Shown: one piece after another, positions 43,504 through 52,626 of the stretch
Layout of the letters: the number at the start of each line of letters is the position of its first letter
Position numbering within the stretch: the stretch's first letter is position 1
NCBI RefSeq assembly: GCF_002564045.1
Contig: NZ_PDJK01000002.1
Coordinates: forward strand, 496,001-560,000
Direction of reading: 5' to 3'
Source: Amycolatopsis sulphurea
GTDB taxonomy: Bacteria; Actinomycetota; Actinomycetes; Mycobacteriales; Pseudonocardiaceae
DNA length: 64,000 nt
Notes under the pieces: generated by a model
What the model was told of the DNA's origin: nothing
The model's database searches: none
Seen by the model: the letters and a program-made list of their open reading frames with translations, nothing else
Translations under genes and position numbers: made by a program

Positions 43504-44015
43504 TCACCACCCACGCCGACGTGCTTGATCTGTTCGGCCTCGGGACCGGCGCCCGGGCTCATGTGGTCCGCCGCGTCCCGGACCGCCCGCACGATGTTCT
43601 GGTAGCCCGTGCAGCGGCAGAGATTGCCTTCGAGCCCTTCGCGGATCGCCTGTTCGTCCGGATCCGGGTTGTCCGCCAGCAGATCGATCGATTGCATGAT
43701 CATGCCCGGCGTACAGAATCCGCACTGCAGCGCGTGATTGTCGTGGAACGCCTGCTGGACCGGATGCAGCCGGCCGTCCCGGGCGAGCCCTTCGACGGTG
43801 GTGACCTCGCAGCCGTCGGCCTGCACCGCGAGGACCGAACAGGACTTCACGCTGTGCCCGTCCAGGTGCACCGTGCAGGCGCCGCAGTTGCTGGTGTCGC
43901 AGCCGACGACGGTGCCCACCTTTCCGGCTCGCTCCCGCAGATAGTGGACGAGAAGCATGCGCGGCTCTACGTCGTCGGTGTACTTCGAGCCGTCGACGGT
44001 GACGGTGATGCGCAT
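43500..44015 (-). CDS. coxS: Molybdenum hydroxylase 2Fe-2S subunit (CoxS-like)
   Basis: The 171-residue protein has ferredoxin-type CDTSNCGAC and a second-domain CGFCTPGM plus CRCTGYQN. The C-terminal tail (about 150-171) is acidic and Gly-rich. The ATG at 44015 is preceded by GGAGGCC. It precedes coxL by an ATGA overlap. Together coxS, coxL and coxM encode one complete heterotrimer. Confidence 0.93.
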   Translation of the reverse strand: MRITVTVDGSKYTDDVEPRMLLVHYLRERAGKVGTVVGCDTSNCGACTVHLDGHSVKSCSVLAVQADGCEVTTVEGLARDGRLHPVQQAFHDNHALQCGFCTPGMIMQSIDLLADNPDPDEQAIREGLEGNLCRCTGYQNIVRAVRDAADHMSPGAGPEAEQIKHVGVGGE

Positions 44016-44403
44016 CAGAAGGCCTCCAAGAGCGAATGCCCGCCAGGTCTCGGCAACGCCGGCGGGCCGGTTCGGGAACGGCCAGGCGCGATGGTGATCG
44101 GCCTCACATCCGAGCCTGCTACTCCATCCGCGCGCGGACAAGTCCTGATGTCCCCCGCCGCGAAGCCGATTCCGCATCTGCGCCGACAATCTGGGCAGGA
44201 CGCCGCAGATGCGGCACTTCGGATGGGTGATTTTTCCGCCCCGGCAGCCCGCCGGACGCGGGCCACGACGCCCGCGTGGCAATCCGTCAACTATGGACGC
44301 TGCCCGTCGGCCGTGTGTCCCGAGGGCAACCCGTCAACGGCGGACGCGGCCTCCGATGGCGGCTCTTTGGCTCCGCAAGCCACTCCCGCATGGACAGCCC
44401 GTC
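44016..44403. other. Gap upstream of coxS with repeats
   Basis: No convincing gene is seen in these 388 bases. They contain an 11-bp perfect inverted repeat, CCGCATCTGCG (44172-44182) and CGCAGATGCGG (44204-44214), 21 bases apart. They also hold an imperfect 27-bp direct repeat (44278-44304 and 44325-44351, five mismatches). A basic minus-strand frame runs through the region but has no ribosome-binding site and no homology I know. The inverted repeat may be a regulator site or a hairpin before coxS. Confidence 0.6.
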
Positions 44404-45516
44404 TCAGCTGTGGATACGCCCGTTCAACGCGGCCAGCCTGCGCCCGGTGCCGCTCCAGCGCAGCGCGATGATCTCCGCGGCAATGGACACCGCGGTCTCC
44501 TCCGGTGTGCGCGCGCCGAGGTCGAGGCCGATCGGCGAGGACAACCGCTCCAATTCGGACTCGGTGACGCCTGCTTCGCGCAGCCGGGCGAACCGATCGT
44601 CGTGGGTTTTGCGCGAGCCCATCGCGCCGACGTAACCGACCTTCAGCCGCAGCGCCACTTCCAGCAGCGGCACGTCGAACTTCGGGTCGTGGGTGAGCAC
44701 CGCGATCGCGGTGCGCGCGTCGACCCGGCCCGCTTCGGCCTCGGCCGTCAGATAGCGGTGCGGCCAATCGACCACGACCTCGTGCGCATCCGGGAAACGG
44801 CTGCTCGTAGCGAAAACCGGACGCGCGTCGCACACCGTCACCTGGTAACCCAGGTAGGCACCCATGCGGGCCATCGCGGCGGCGAAGTCGATCGCACCGA
44901 ACACGAGCAACCGCGGCGGCGGTTCGAACGAGTTCACGAACACCGCCATGCCTTCGCCGCGGCGCTGACCGTCCGGACCGTAATGCAGCGTCCCGGTGCG
45001 CCCCGACGCGAGCAGGCCGCGCGCGTCGTCCGAGACCGCGTCGTCCATCCTGGACGAACCGAGCGAGCCTTCGACCCGGTCCGGCCAGACGATCAGGCGC
45101 TCGCCGACCAGCCCGGCCGATTCGTGCTCGATCACGGTGACCACCGCGACCGGCTCACCCGCGCGCACCGATGCGACCACCTGGCCCAGCTCCGGCATCG
45201 ATGCGCGGTCCACCGGCTCGACGAAGACGTCGATGATGCCGCCGCACGTCAACCCGACCGCGAAGGCGTCGTCGTCGGTGACGCCGTAACGCTGCAGCAC
45301 CGGCTTTCGCTCGGCGACCACTTCCTGCGCCAGCTCGTACACCGCGCCTTCGACACAACCACCGGACACGCTGCCGGCCACCGTGCCGTCCGGCGCGACC
45401 ACCATCGAAGCGCCGGGCGCACGCGGCGCCGACGAGAACGTGGCCACCACCGTCCCGAGGCCGACGGTTTCTCCTGCCTGCCAGCGGCGATACACGTCGT
45501 CGAGTACGTCACGCAT
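44404..45516 (-). CDS. coxF: XdhC/CoxF-family molybdenum cofactor insertion protein
   Basis: The 370-residue protein belongs to the XdhC/CoxI family that delivers sulfurated molybdopterin to hydroxylases. An N-terminal XdhC domain shows VATFSSAPRAPGASMVV and GSVSGGCVEGAVYE. The C-terminal Rossmann-like domain shows LLVFGAIDFAAAMARMGAYLGY and KVGYVGAMGSRKTHDDR. Its ATG overlaps the coxE stop by eight bases. It is the dedicated maturation factor for this cluster. Confidence 0.88.
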   Translation of the reverse strand: MRDVLDDVYRRWQAGETVGLGTVVATFSSAPRAPGASMVVAPDGTVAGSVSGGCVEGAVYELAQEVVAERKPVLQRYGVTDDDAFAVGLTCGGIIDVFVEPVDRASMPELGQVVASVRAGEPVAVVTVIEHESAGLVGERLIVWPDRVEGSLGSSRMDDAVSDDARGLLASGRTGTLHYGPDGQRRGEGMAVFVNSFEPPPRLLVFGAIDFAAAMARMGAYLGYQVTVCDARPVFATSSRFPDAHEVVVDWPHRYLTAEAEAGRVDARTAIAVLTHDPKFDVPLLEVALRLKVGYVGAMGSRKTHDDRFARLREAGVTESELERLSSPIGLDLGARTPEETAVSIAAEIIALRWSGTGRRLAALNGRIHS

Positions 45517-46624
45517 CGGCCATCTCCCGAAGCAGTCGTTCCAACGTCGCCAGGCTGTGCCCGGCCAGTAACCGATCGATATGGGGAAGGGCGGCGACGA
45601 TACCGGACTGGACCGGCGCGTAGCCCTCCTTCCCCGCATGGGGATTCACCCAGAATACGGCGTGCGCGAGGCGGCGTAACCTGCCGAGCTGATCCGACAG
45701 CAGCCGTACGTCGCCCCGCTCCCAGCCGTCGGAGAATACGGCGACCACCGCGCGGCGCGCGACGCCACGCTGTCCCCACCGGTCGAGAAAGACGCGCAGC
45801 GTCTCGCCAAGGCGCGTACCGCCGGCGAAATCGGGCACTGCACTACCGGCCGCGAGCATGGCCAGCTCCGGATCGCGCTGACGCAACTGTCGCGATACCC
45901 GGGTCATCCGAGTACCCAACGTAAACACTTCGACCGCTGCCGGCGCTGCTCTGGTGAGTACGTGCGCGAAGCGCAGCAGGGAATCCGCGTACGGACTCAT
46001 AGAACCAGAAACGTCGATCAACAACACCACACGCCGCTGCCGCGTGCCACGACGCTGATACGCGAGACGAACAGGCTCACCACCGTCGGCAAGCATCGCC
46101 CGCAGCGTGCGCGACGCATCAAGCCGCCCACGATGCGCAGGTACGCGACGAGCCGCACGACGCCGGGGCAACTCCGGCCGCAGAGTGACAAGAAGCTCCC
46201 GCAAATGCTCACGCTCGGCTTTGCTGAGTTCGGCAAGATCGCGGTGGCGCAAGACTTCATGGTCACTCGCAGCCACCCGCAGCTGCTCTTCGGCGCCCGA
46301 GCCCTCCGTCTCCCCGTCCCCACCGGACACGAGCGGCGCGATCCGTGCACGCCTCGGCACCGGCGCCCCATCCTGTTTCGGCTGCCCTTCGTCGACGGCG
46401 AACCACCGCGCGAACGCCTCCTCGTACCGCGGCAGATCGTCCGGATCGGCACACAACGTCAGCCGCCCGGCCCAGTACACCTGCGTCGGCTGCGCAAGAT
46501 CAACCTGCCCGACCGCGGCAAGGTAGGCCTGCACCCGACGCGCGTCGACGGCCACCCCCGCCACACGCAGGGCCGCCGCGAACCCGGCGAACCCCGCGAG
46601 CGGATCCGCCCGTTCGGTGTCCAT
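45509..46624 (-). CDS. coxE: CoxE-like VWA-domain protein
   Basis: The 371-residue protein has a basic middle (RPELPRRRAARRVPAHRG), then a von Willebrand A domain with the MIDAS sequence LLIDVSGSMS (D204, S206, S208) and DFAGGTRLGETLRVF. CoxE works with the CoxD AAA+ ATPase in assembling the sulfur-copper/molybdenum site in classic CO dehydrogenase. Start ATG 46624 is chosen. The open frame continues about 300 bases upstream through low-complexity repeats, which I consider noncoding. Confidence 0.87.
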   Translation of the reverse strand: MDTERADPLAGFAGFAAALRVAGVAVDARRVQAYLAAVGQVDLAQPTQVYWAGRLTLCADPDDLPRYEEAFARWFAVDEGQPKQDGAPVPRRARIAPLVSGGDGETEGSGAEEQLRVAASDHEVLRHRDLAELSKAEREHLRELLVTLRPELPRRRAARRVPAHRGRLDASRTLRAMLADGGEPVRLAYQRRGTRQRRVVLLIDVSGSMSPYADSLLRFAHVLTRAAPAAVEVFTLGTRMTRVSRQLRQRDPELAMLAAGSAVPDFAGGTRLGETLRVFLDRWGQRGVARRAVVAVFSDGWERGDVRLLSDQLGRLRRLAHAVFWVNPHAGKEGYAPVQSGIVAALPHIDRLLAGHSLATLERLLREMADA

Positions 46625-47495
46625 GCCTCCATTGTGTCCCGGATTCGCCGCGCCGCGGGGCTGGTCTGTTGCCGGCCGGGTCTGCTGCTGGTCGGGTCTG
46701 CTGCCAGTCTGGTCTACGGTCGGCGGGTTGCCGCTGGTCGGGTCTGCGGTCGGCGGGTTTGCTGTGCCACCGGTCTGCTGCCAGTCTGATCTGACCGGTC
46801 TGGTCTGCCGCCGGTCGGGTCTAGTCCGCGTGCTCGAAGCAACACTGAAGGGCCCACGACGCGGCTCCCAGCGCCCGACTAATCCACGACCTCCACCGAG
46901 ACAGAGAACAACGACGTCAGCGGGCAACCACCACCCATTTTCAGCCCGGAACGGGCCGCCCGCCAGGGAGAACGGAGACTAATCTGCCGCCGGCCTGATC
47001 TGCCACCGGTCGGGTCAGCCACCGGTCGGGTCAGCCGCCGGTCTGATCTGCAGTGCCGCCGGTCGGGTCAGCCGCCGGTCTGATCTGCAGTGCCGCCGGT
47101 CTGCGGTGTCCTGGCATGCCGTGTCTCTGGGCTGCCGTACCCCGGGTCCGCTGCGCCCGCGCTCCGCGCTGCCGCCGGTCTGCCGCGTCCCGAGGTTGCC
47201 CTACCCCGGCCGCGGCGTCACCGGTCCGCGGTACCGCCGGACCCCGTGTCGCTGGCCTGCGCTCCGGATGGTGGTGAAAAAAGGGTCCGCGCCACCGTTC
47301 CCGTGCGGAAACGGCGGCGCGGACCAGTTGCTCCTCACGGCGGCCGGACCCGGGAACCCCCGGGTGGGCGCGAAGAGCGTGCTTGCCCTGCCGGCGATTC
47401 CGGCAGGAACGGATGGCGAAGGGATTTCTCCAGGCTTGCGGGCACGTCCAGCATGACCGAGCCGCCGGACCCGGGTCAACGCGTTTTCCGCCGGT
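46625..47495. repeat. Degenerate repeat tract upstream of coxE
   Basis: Between coxE and the coxD-like gene, roughly 46660-46815 and 46982-47105 are built from diverged short units of the type CTGCCGCCGGTCGGGTC. One 37-bp unit occurs twice exactly in tandem (47028-47064 and 47065-47101). A strong hairpin follows at 47284-47325. No gene is supported. The tract reads through in frame toward coxE as a Thr/Pro/Asp-rich stretch, which is an artefact of the repeats. Confidence 0.75.
47276..47325 (-). terminator. Rho-independent terminator after coxD
   Basis: On the minus strand a long hairpin (arms GGTCCGCGCC and GGCGCGGACC with nearly perfect inner pairing of CCGTT/AACGG) is followed directly by six T residues (47277-47282 read in reverse). 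It lies 170 bases after the MoxR-like gene and should end that transcript before coxE. Confidence 0.85.
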
Positions 47496-48374
47496 TCAGG
47501 CAAACAGAACGTCCAGTTTGGCCCGTACCCGATCCAGGTCTTCGCTGTACTTGAGCACCGCGCCGAGCGTGCGCGCCGCCGTTGCCGCGTCCAGTTCGTC
47601 GCGGTCCAGCGCCAGCAATGCCCGCGCCCAGTCGAGCGATTCGGCGGTCCCGGGCGGTTTCAGCAGTTCCAGATCGCGGAGCCGGTGCACCGCCTCGGCG
47701 ACCTGCCGGGCGAGCGTCTCCCCGAGCCCCGGCACCCGGCGGCGCAGGATCCGGATCTCGCGAGGCAGGTCGGGATGCTCCAGCCAGTGGTAGAGGCACC
47801 GGCGTTTGAGCGCGTCGTGCACCTCGCGCGTGCGGTTCGAAGTGAGCACCACCAGCGGGGGTTGCTCGGCACGGATCTCGCCGTACTCGGGAATCGTGAC
47901 TGCGTATTCGTCAAGCAACTGCAGGAGGAATGCCTCGAACTCGTCGTCCGCGCGGTCGATCTCGTCCACCAGCAGTACGCACGGCGCGCTGGTCAGCGCC
48001 TGCAGCAACGGCCGGGCCAGCAGGAACCGCTCGGTGTAGAGCGACCGCTCCGCGGTGTCCGCGTCCAGCCGCCCGCCCTCGGCCGCTTCAAGCGCCCGCA
48101 GGTGGAGCAGCTGGCGCGGAAAATCCCATTCGTACAACGCCTGCGCAGCGTCGATCCCCTCGTGACACTGCAACCGGACCAACGGCAACCCGAGCCCCTC
48201 GGCCAACGCGAGCGCCAACGAGGTCTTACCGGTCCCCGGCTCCCCCTCGCAAAACAACGGCCGCCGCATCCGCAACGCCAGAAACCCGGCCGTCGCCACC
48301 CCTTCGTCGGCGAGATATCCCACACCGTCCAGCGCGGCGATCAGTTCCTCAGGCGAGGCAGGAGAGGCGGTCAC
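47496..48374 (-). CDS. coxD: MoxR/CoxD-family AAA+ ATPase
   Basis: The 292-residue ATPase has Walker A GEPGTGKT (44-51), Walker B VLLVDEIDRADDEFE and sensor-type TSNRTREV. CoxD-type proteins act with CoxE as chaperones for cofactor assembly of CO-dehydrogenase-like enzymes. The GTG at 48374 is the start. A strong terminator downstream separates it from coxE, so despite the same direction it may have its own transcript. Confidence 0.88.
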   Translation of the reverse strand: MTASPASPEELIAALDGVGYLADEGVATAGFLALRMRRPLFCEGEPGTGKTSLALALAEGLGLPLVRLQCHEGIDAAQALYEWDFPRQLLHLRALEAAEGGRLDADTAERSLYTERFLLARPLLQALTSAPCVLLVDEIDRADDEFEAFLLQLLDEYAVTIPEYGEIRAEQPPLVVLTSNRTREVHDALKRRCLYHWLEHPDLPREIRILRRRVPGLGETLARQVAEAVHRLRDLELLKPPGTAESLDWARALLALDRDELDAATAARTLGAVLKYSEDLDRVRAKLDVLFA

Positions 48375-48754
48375 GCCGTCGATCGTAGGGCCGGACGGGA
48401 TCCTGCCGCTGTTTCAAGCCCGGCCACCCCCGAGCGCCGGGGACTTGGGTTCTCCGGCTGCTAACGTGCGGCCCCCATGCTGACCGGCCGGGCGCTGATG
48501 TTGCCGCGCTTCGTCCGGCCGCGCATCGACGGCCCCGGCTCGGCGCGAGAACCGGCGCGCCACCCCAACCCGACTCGGCCCACCCCAACCCCACCCCGCC
48601 CAGCCATGCACCCTCAATGCCCAACCAGACCAGCCGGAACGAGCCCGGACGAGACCCCGTCCCAGACACCGACACGGACCCGGTCAGTCCTCCATAAGCT
48701 GTTGATCGTCTGGGGTGTGGTGCTCCGGATACCCAGGTCGGTGGCGGGTGGCAA
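48375..48754. other. Gap between coxD and mocA-like gene
   Basis: No gene is supported in these 380 bases. A Pro-rich, C-rich stretch (about 48560-48640) is compositionally skewed, and the frames through it are low complexity. No obvious operator or hairpin was seen. It must contain the coxD promoter if that gene is not fed by read-through. Confidence 0.5.
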
Positions 48755-49351
48755 TCAGTCCTCTGCGGCGCCAGGCCGTTCGAGGTCTGCCGGGCGGTCC
48801 ACGTCGCGCCCGGTGCCCAGGTCGCCGCATTCGACGAGGCGTACGTCGGTGCGGGGCTTGAGCCAGTCGCGCGCACCACGGTCACCGGTCGCCGCAGCGG
48901 CGATCTCCAGCCACCAGCGGCGGCCGAACAGGACCGGGTGGCCGGGCACCCCGTCGTACGCAGCGCGAGCCACCGCGGCCTCCCCCGCTCCGGCGAGCAC
49001 CCGCCGAAGCGCGGCAGGCGGCACCCACGGCAGGTCGACCAGGTGCACCAGCACGGCGACAGCGCGCGCCTCCCGGTCGATCAAGTGCTCGAGACCGGCA
49101 GCGAGCGATTCCCCCATCCCCTCGCGCCATCGGGTCGCCTCGATGACTTCGAGATGGTCCGGCAGCAGCCGACGGACCTCGCCCGCGGCCGCCCCGACCA
49201 CCACCCGCACGGGTTCGCACCCGGCTTCGGCGAGCGTGCGGACGGCTCGCTGCACCAGCGCTTCACCTTCGAACTCGACGAGCGCCTTCGGCTTGCCGAA
49301 CCGCCGCCCCGCACCGGCGGCGAGGAGCAGCCCGGTGACCGGTTCAGCCAT
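48755..49351 (-). CDS. Molybdenum cofactor nucleotidyltransferase (MocA/MobA-like)
   Basis: The 198-residue protein shows the NTP-transferase start GLLLAAGAGRRFGKPKALVEF and VLVHLVDLPWVPP plus GVPGHPVLFGRRWW. These enzymes attach CTP to molybdopterin for xanthine-dehydrogenase-type hydroxylases. It lies 14 bases downstream of the IclR gene, so it might be transcribed with the pca genes, yet its function belongs to the neighbouring molybdenum cluster. Guanylyltransferase MobA is the less likely alternative. Confidence 0.85.
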   Translation of the reverse strand: MAEPVTGLLLAAGAGRRFGKPKALVEFEGEALVQRAVRTLAEAGCEPVRVVVGAAAGEVRRLLPDHLEVIEATRWREGMGESLAAGLEHLIDREARAVAVLVHLVDLPWVPPAALRRVLAGAGEAAVARAAYDGVPGHPVLFGRRWWLEIAAAATGDRGARDWLKPRTDVRLVECGDLGTGRDVDRPADLERPGAAED

Positions 49352-49365
49352 ACGCTGCCTGGATC

Positions 49366-50172
49366 TCAGCCATGTGCGGCCTGGGATGAAGCGGTCAGCC
49401 GCAGGTCGGCCGAGATGGCGGCAGCGGTGGCCAGCAACGGGGGCACGAGGTCGTTCCGCGCGGTCTCCGCAGAGGTACGGCTGGCGTGCGTGGAGATGTT
49501 GATCGCGGCCACCGCCCGTCCTCTGCTGTCCCGGATCGGGGCGGCGACCGAGCGCAGTCCTTCCTCGAGTTCCTGGTCGACCATGGCCCACCCTTGACGG
49601 GCGACGACGGCCAGCTCGGCGTTCAGCGATTCGCGGTCGGCCAGGGTGTTCTCGGTGAGCCGCTCGAAATCGGTGACGATCAGGAAGGCTTCCAGCTCGA
49701 CCGGCGTCATGTCGGCGAGCAGCACGTGCCCCATCGACGTCGCGTAGGCCGGAAACCGGGTGCCGACATTGATACTCACCGTCATGATCCGCGACACCGC
49801 GACGCGGGCGACATACACGATGTCCGGGACCTCCAGCACGGACACCGAGCTGGATTCGTGCACCTGCGCCGAAAGCCGCTCCAGATGTGGTTGCGCCACG
49901 TCGGCAAGGCTCAGGCTGGACAGGAACGCGTACCCCAGCTCCAGCACCCGCGCCGTGAGCGAGAAGTACTTGCCGTCCGTGCGCACGTAACCGAGGTCGA
50001 CGAGCGTGAGCAGGAAGCGCCGCGCGGCTGCGCGAGTCAGCCCGGTGACGCGGGCGACGTCGCTGAGCGTGCGATGCGGCGCCTCGGCGCTGAACGCCTT
50101 GATCACCGATAGCCCACGTTCCAGCGACTGCACGTGGTGTGCGCCGCGTTCGGCCGGCTCCTCGGAATCCAT
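49366..50172 (-). CDS. IclR-family regulator, PcaR/PobR-type
   Basis: The 268-residue protein has an N-terminal winged helix (HRTLSDVARVTGLTRAAARRFLLTLVDLGYV) and a C-terminal effector domain (VHESSSVSVLEVPDIVYVARV to INISTHASRTSAE). This subfamily controls protocatechuate and beta-ketoadipate genes. The ATG at 50172 starts right after the broken pcaC. The likely sites are the palindromes at 53470-53504 in front of pcaI. It may respond to beta-ketoadipate. Confidence 0.86.
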   Translation of the reverse strand: MDSEEPAERGAHHVQSLERGLSVIKAFSAEAPHRTLSDVARVTGLTRAAARRFLLTLVDLGYVRTDGKYFSLTARVLELGYAFLSSLSLADVAQPHLERLSAQVHESSSVSVLEVPDIVYVARVAVSRIMTVSINVGTRFPAYATSMGHVLLADMTPVELEAFLIVTDFERLTENTLADRESLNAELAVVARQGWAMVDQELEEGLRSVAAPIRDSRGRAVAAINISTHASRTSAETARNDLVPPLLATAAAISADLRLTASSQAAHG

Positions 50173-50182
50173 GCCCCGAACC

Positions 50183-50562
50183 TTATCCGGCCGGTCGCCA
50201 GGCCGCGGCTTCTCCCAGCTCGGCGCTGGTCCGCAGCATGATCGCCCAGGCTCCGCCGACCGCCGGCACAACGGTGCACAGCAGACCTTCACCGACCTCG
50301 TCCGCAGTAATCCCGTCGCAGCGCACCGCGTGACCTCTCATCACCAGCCCTTCGTGATAGCGCAACACGGAGAGCACACTTCAGCCGAGAGTCCACGCAT
50401 CCAGCTCGCCGCGCATCCCTACTCACCCGAAGCCCACCTCGGTGAGGTTCTCCGGGACCGACTGCCGAACTCGGTAGCCTCCGCCACCGCACGCACCCTG
50501 TAGTCCACACCCAGCACCTCGCAGCGAACACGCATACCCGCCTCGTGCCGGTCTCTGTCCAT
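50183..50562 (-). pseudogene. pcaC: 4-carboxymuconolactone decarboxylase (pcaC) pseudogene
   Basis: A GGAGG site and ATG at 50562 begin MDRDRHEAGMRVRCEVLG followed by VRAVAEATEF, the N-terminus of PcaC. The frame then fails and ends at a TAG. In another frame the C-terminal half is recognisable: SVLRYHEGLVMRG, then DGITADEVGEGLLCTVV ending at 50183. The middle (DFQDLITRYAWGEIW-type region) is scrambled. At least two frame changes make a working enzyme impossible. It sits between pcaF and the IclR regulator, where a functional pcaC would be expected. Confidence 0.78.
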
Positions 50563-50692
50563 TCAACCTCCGTGATCGGTTCGGGAGTCAGCCAGTCGAA
50601 ATAGCCCGACTCCCACTGCCATTTTCTTCTTCTGGGCTGCCGTGCCTCCGTCTTCTGCGCTGCCACCCCGTGCGGCCGGTCGTCCTCCCTTC

Positions 50693-51874
50693 TCAGACGT
50701 TCTCGAGGACGACCGCGAGACCCTGACCGACGCCGATACAGATCGCCGCAACTCCCCACCGTCCACCGGTGCGGCGCAGCTGCCGGGCGAGCGTGCCGAG
50801 AATCCGGCCACCCGACGCCGCGAGCGGATGCCCGATCGCGATCGCGCCGCCGTGCACGTTTACCAGCGCGGGGTCGAGTTCCTTCCACTCCCGCAGGCAG
50901 GCGAGGGATTGCGCGGCGAACGCCTCGTTGAGTTCCAGCGCCGCCACGTCGCCCCACCTGATCCCGGCCCGTTCGAGCGCGAGTTCCGCGGCTCGTACCG
51001 GCCCGATGCCGAAGAGGTTCGGATCGACCCCGGCCGCGCCCCGGCCGGCGATCCGGGCCAGCGGATCCCGGCCCAGCCGCCGCCCGGCCGCCTCGTCACC
51101 CAGCAACAGCATGGACGCCCCGTCACTGAGTGGCGACGAGTTGCCTGCGGTCACCGTGCCGCCCTCGGCTTGGAAGGCAGGTTTGAGCTTGGCCAGCTTC
51201 TCCGTCGTGGAATCGGGCCGGATGCCTTCGTCCCGGTCCAGCTCTGTGCCCTCGACCGGCACCACGTGGTCGGCGTAGAACCCTTCGTCCCAGGAGCGGG
51301 CCGCGTTGCGGTGACTGCGCACGGAGAACTCGTCTTGCTCGTCGCGGCCGATGCCGTAGCGCCCGGCGAGGTATTCGGTGGCCTCGCCATTGGAGATCAC
51401 GTACTCCGCGGGCATCGCCGGGTTGACCATGCGCCACCCGAGCGCAGAGTTGTACAACGTCTGGTTGGCGGCCGGAAAAGCCTTGTCCGGCTTGGCCATC
51501 ACCAATGGCGCGCGGCTCATCGACTCGACTCCGCCGGCGGCGATCAGCGAGGCGTCACCGACCTGGATGGTCCGGCTCGCGTGCAGGACCGCGTCGAGCC
51601 CGGACGCACACAGCCGGTTGACCGTCGCGGCCGGCACCGAAGTCGGCCAGCCGGCGAGCAGCGTGGCCATCCGCGCGACGTTGCGGTTGTCCTCACCCGC
51701 CCCGTTCGCGTCGCCGAGCAGCACCTCATCGACAGTGCCGGGGTCGAGGTCGTTGCGCTGAGCGAGGGTGCGCAACAGCCCGGCGGCCAGGTCGTCGGGC
51801 CGGGTCTTCGCCAGTGCGCCGCCGTGGCGGCCGAACGGCGTACGGATCGCGTCGAACAGGTAGACGTCGCTCAT
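50693..51874 (-). CDS. pcaF: Beta-ketoadipyl-CoA thiolase (acetyl-CoA acyltransferase)
   Basis: The 393-residue thiolase has the acylated Cys89 in NRLCASGLDA, the GHPLAASGGR His motif and the C-terminal CIGVGQG Cys. It cleaves beta-ketoadipyl-CoA to succinyl-CoA and acetyl-CoA. The ATG overlaps the CoA-transferase stop (51871-51874). The family includes other degradative thiolases, and the adjacent CoA-transferase pair and pcaC remnant favour the pca role. Confidence 0.9.
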   Translation of the reverse strand: MSDVYLFDAIRTPFGRHGGALAKTRPDDLAAGLLRTLAQRNDLDPGTVDEVLLGDANGAGEDNRNVARMATLLAGWPTSVPAATVNRLCASGLDAVLHASRTIQVGDASLIAAGGVESMSRAPLVMAKPDKAFPAANQTLYNSALGWRMVNPAMPAEYVISNGEATEYLAGRYGIGRDEQDEFSVRSHRNAARSWDEGFYADHVVPVEGTELDRDEGIRPDSTTEKLAKLKPAFQAEGGTVTAGNSSPLSDGASMLLLGDEAAGRRLGRDPLARIAGRGAAGVDPNLFGIGPVRAAELALERAGIRWGDVAALELNEAFAAQSLACLREWKELDPALVNVHGGAIAIGHPLAASGGRILGTLARQLRRTGGRWGVAAICIGVGQGLAVVLENV

Positions 51875-52626
51875 TCGCCAGCCTTCTTCAGTGCACGGAG
51901 CAGGGACAGTTCACCTTCGGCGGGTGCGGGGGTGGTGCTCAGGTTCTCGGCCACTTTCAAGGTCCACCCAGTGGCCTCGATGACTTCCGCCGGCTCGATC
52001 CCCGGATGCAGTTCGGTGAGCGTCAGCTCGGCGGTCTCCGGATCGGGCCGCAACAGCCCGAGGTCGGTGATCACGAGGGTCGGCCCCGCCCCGCGCAGGC
52101 CGAGCCGCTCCCGGTCGCCACGCCCGGTGCCGTGGCCGAATGACGTGACGAAGTCGACCTTCTCCACGAACGTTCTGGGGTTCTGCCGCAGCACCACGAA
52201 CACCTTCTTGCAGGAGGCCGCGATCTCCGGCGCCCCACCCGCTCCGGGCAGGCGCACCTTCGGATTGTGGTAGTCGGCGCCGATCACCGTGGTGTTGAGG
52301 TTGCCGAACCTGTCCAGCTGCGCAGCGCCGAGGAAACCGACATCGATCCGGCCCGGCTGGAGCCAGTAGTTGAACACTTCGGGCACACTCACCACCGCAT
52401 CGGCGGTCTCGGCCAGCTCGCCGTCACCGATCGACAACGGCAAGCGCGCGGGTTTCGCGCCGAGACAACCGGATTCGTAGATCAACGCGAGGTTCGGCGC
52501 ATGCGTGCGGCGTGCGAGATTCGCGGCGGTACTGGGCAGCCCGATGCCGACGAAGCAGGACATGCCCTCACCGAGCGCGCGGGCCGCAGCCACGCTCATC
52601 ATCTCGTCGGCAGTGTACTCGTTCAT
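51871..52626 (-). CDS. pcaJ: CoA-transferase beta subunit (PcaJ-like)
   Basis: The 251-residue protein belongs to the glutaconate-type CoA-transferase family, beta chain, with catalytic Glu51 in YESGCLG and GFLGAAQLDRFGNLNTTV. With the alpha chain it activates beta-ketoadipate using succinyl-CoA. Position before pcaF supports this. A related steroid-ring enzyme (IpdB) is the main alternative. The ATG overlaps the alpha-subunit stop (ATGA). Confidence 0.83.
   Translation of the reverse strand: MNEYTADEMMSVAAARALGEGMSCFVGIGLPSTAANLARRTHAPNLALIYESGCLGAKPARLPLSIGDGELAETADAVVSVPEVFNYWLQPGRIDVGFLGAAQLDRFGNLNTTVIGADYHNPKVRLPGAGGAPEIAASCKKVFVVLRQNPRTFVEKVDFVTSFGHGTGRGDRERLGLRGAGPTLVITDLGLLRPDPETAELTLTELHPGIEPAEVIEATGWTLKVAENLSTTPAPAEGELSLLRALKKAGE

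Noticed and set aside
46625-46927. N-terminal extension of coxE through upstream repeats
   Set aside because: The added Thr/Pro/Asp/Gln-rich sequence derives from tandem DNA repeats, and the conserved protein starts at ATG 46624.
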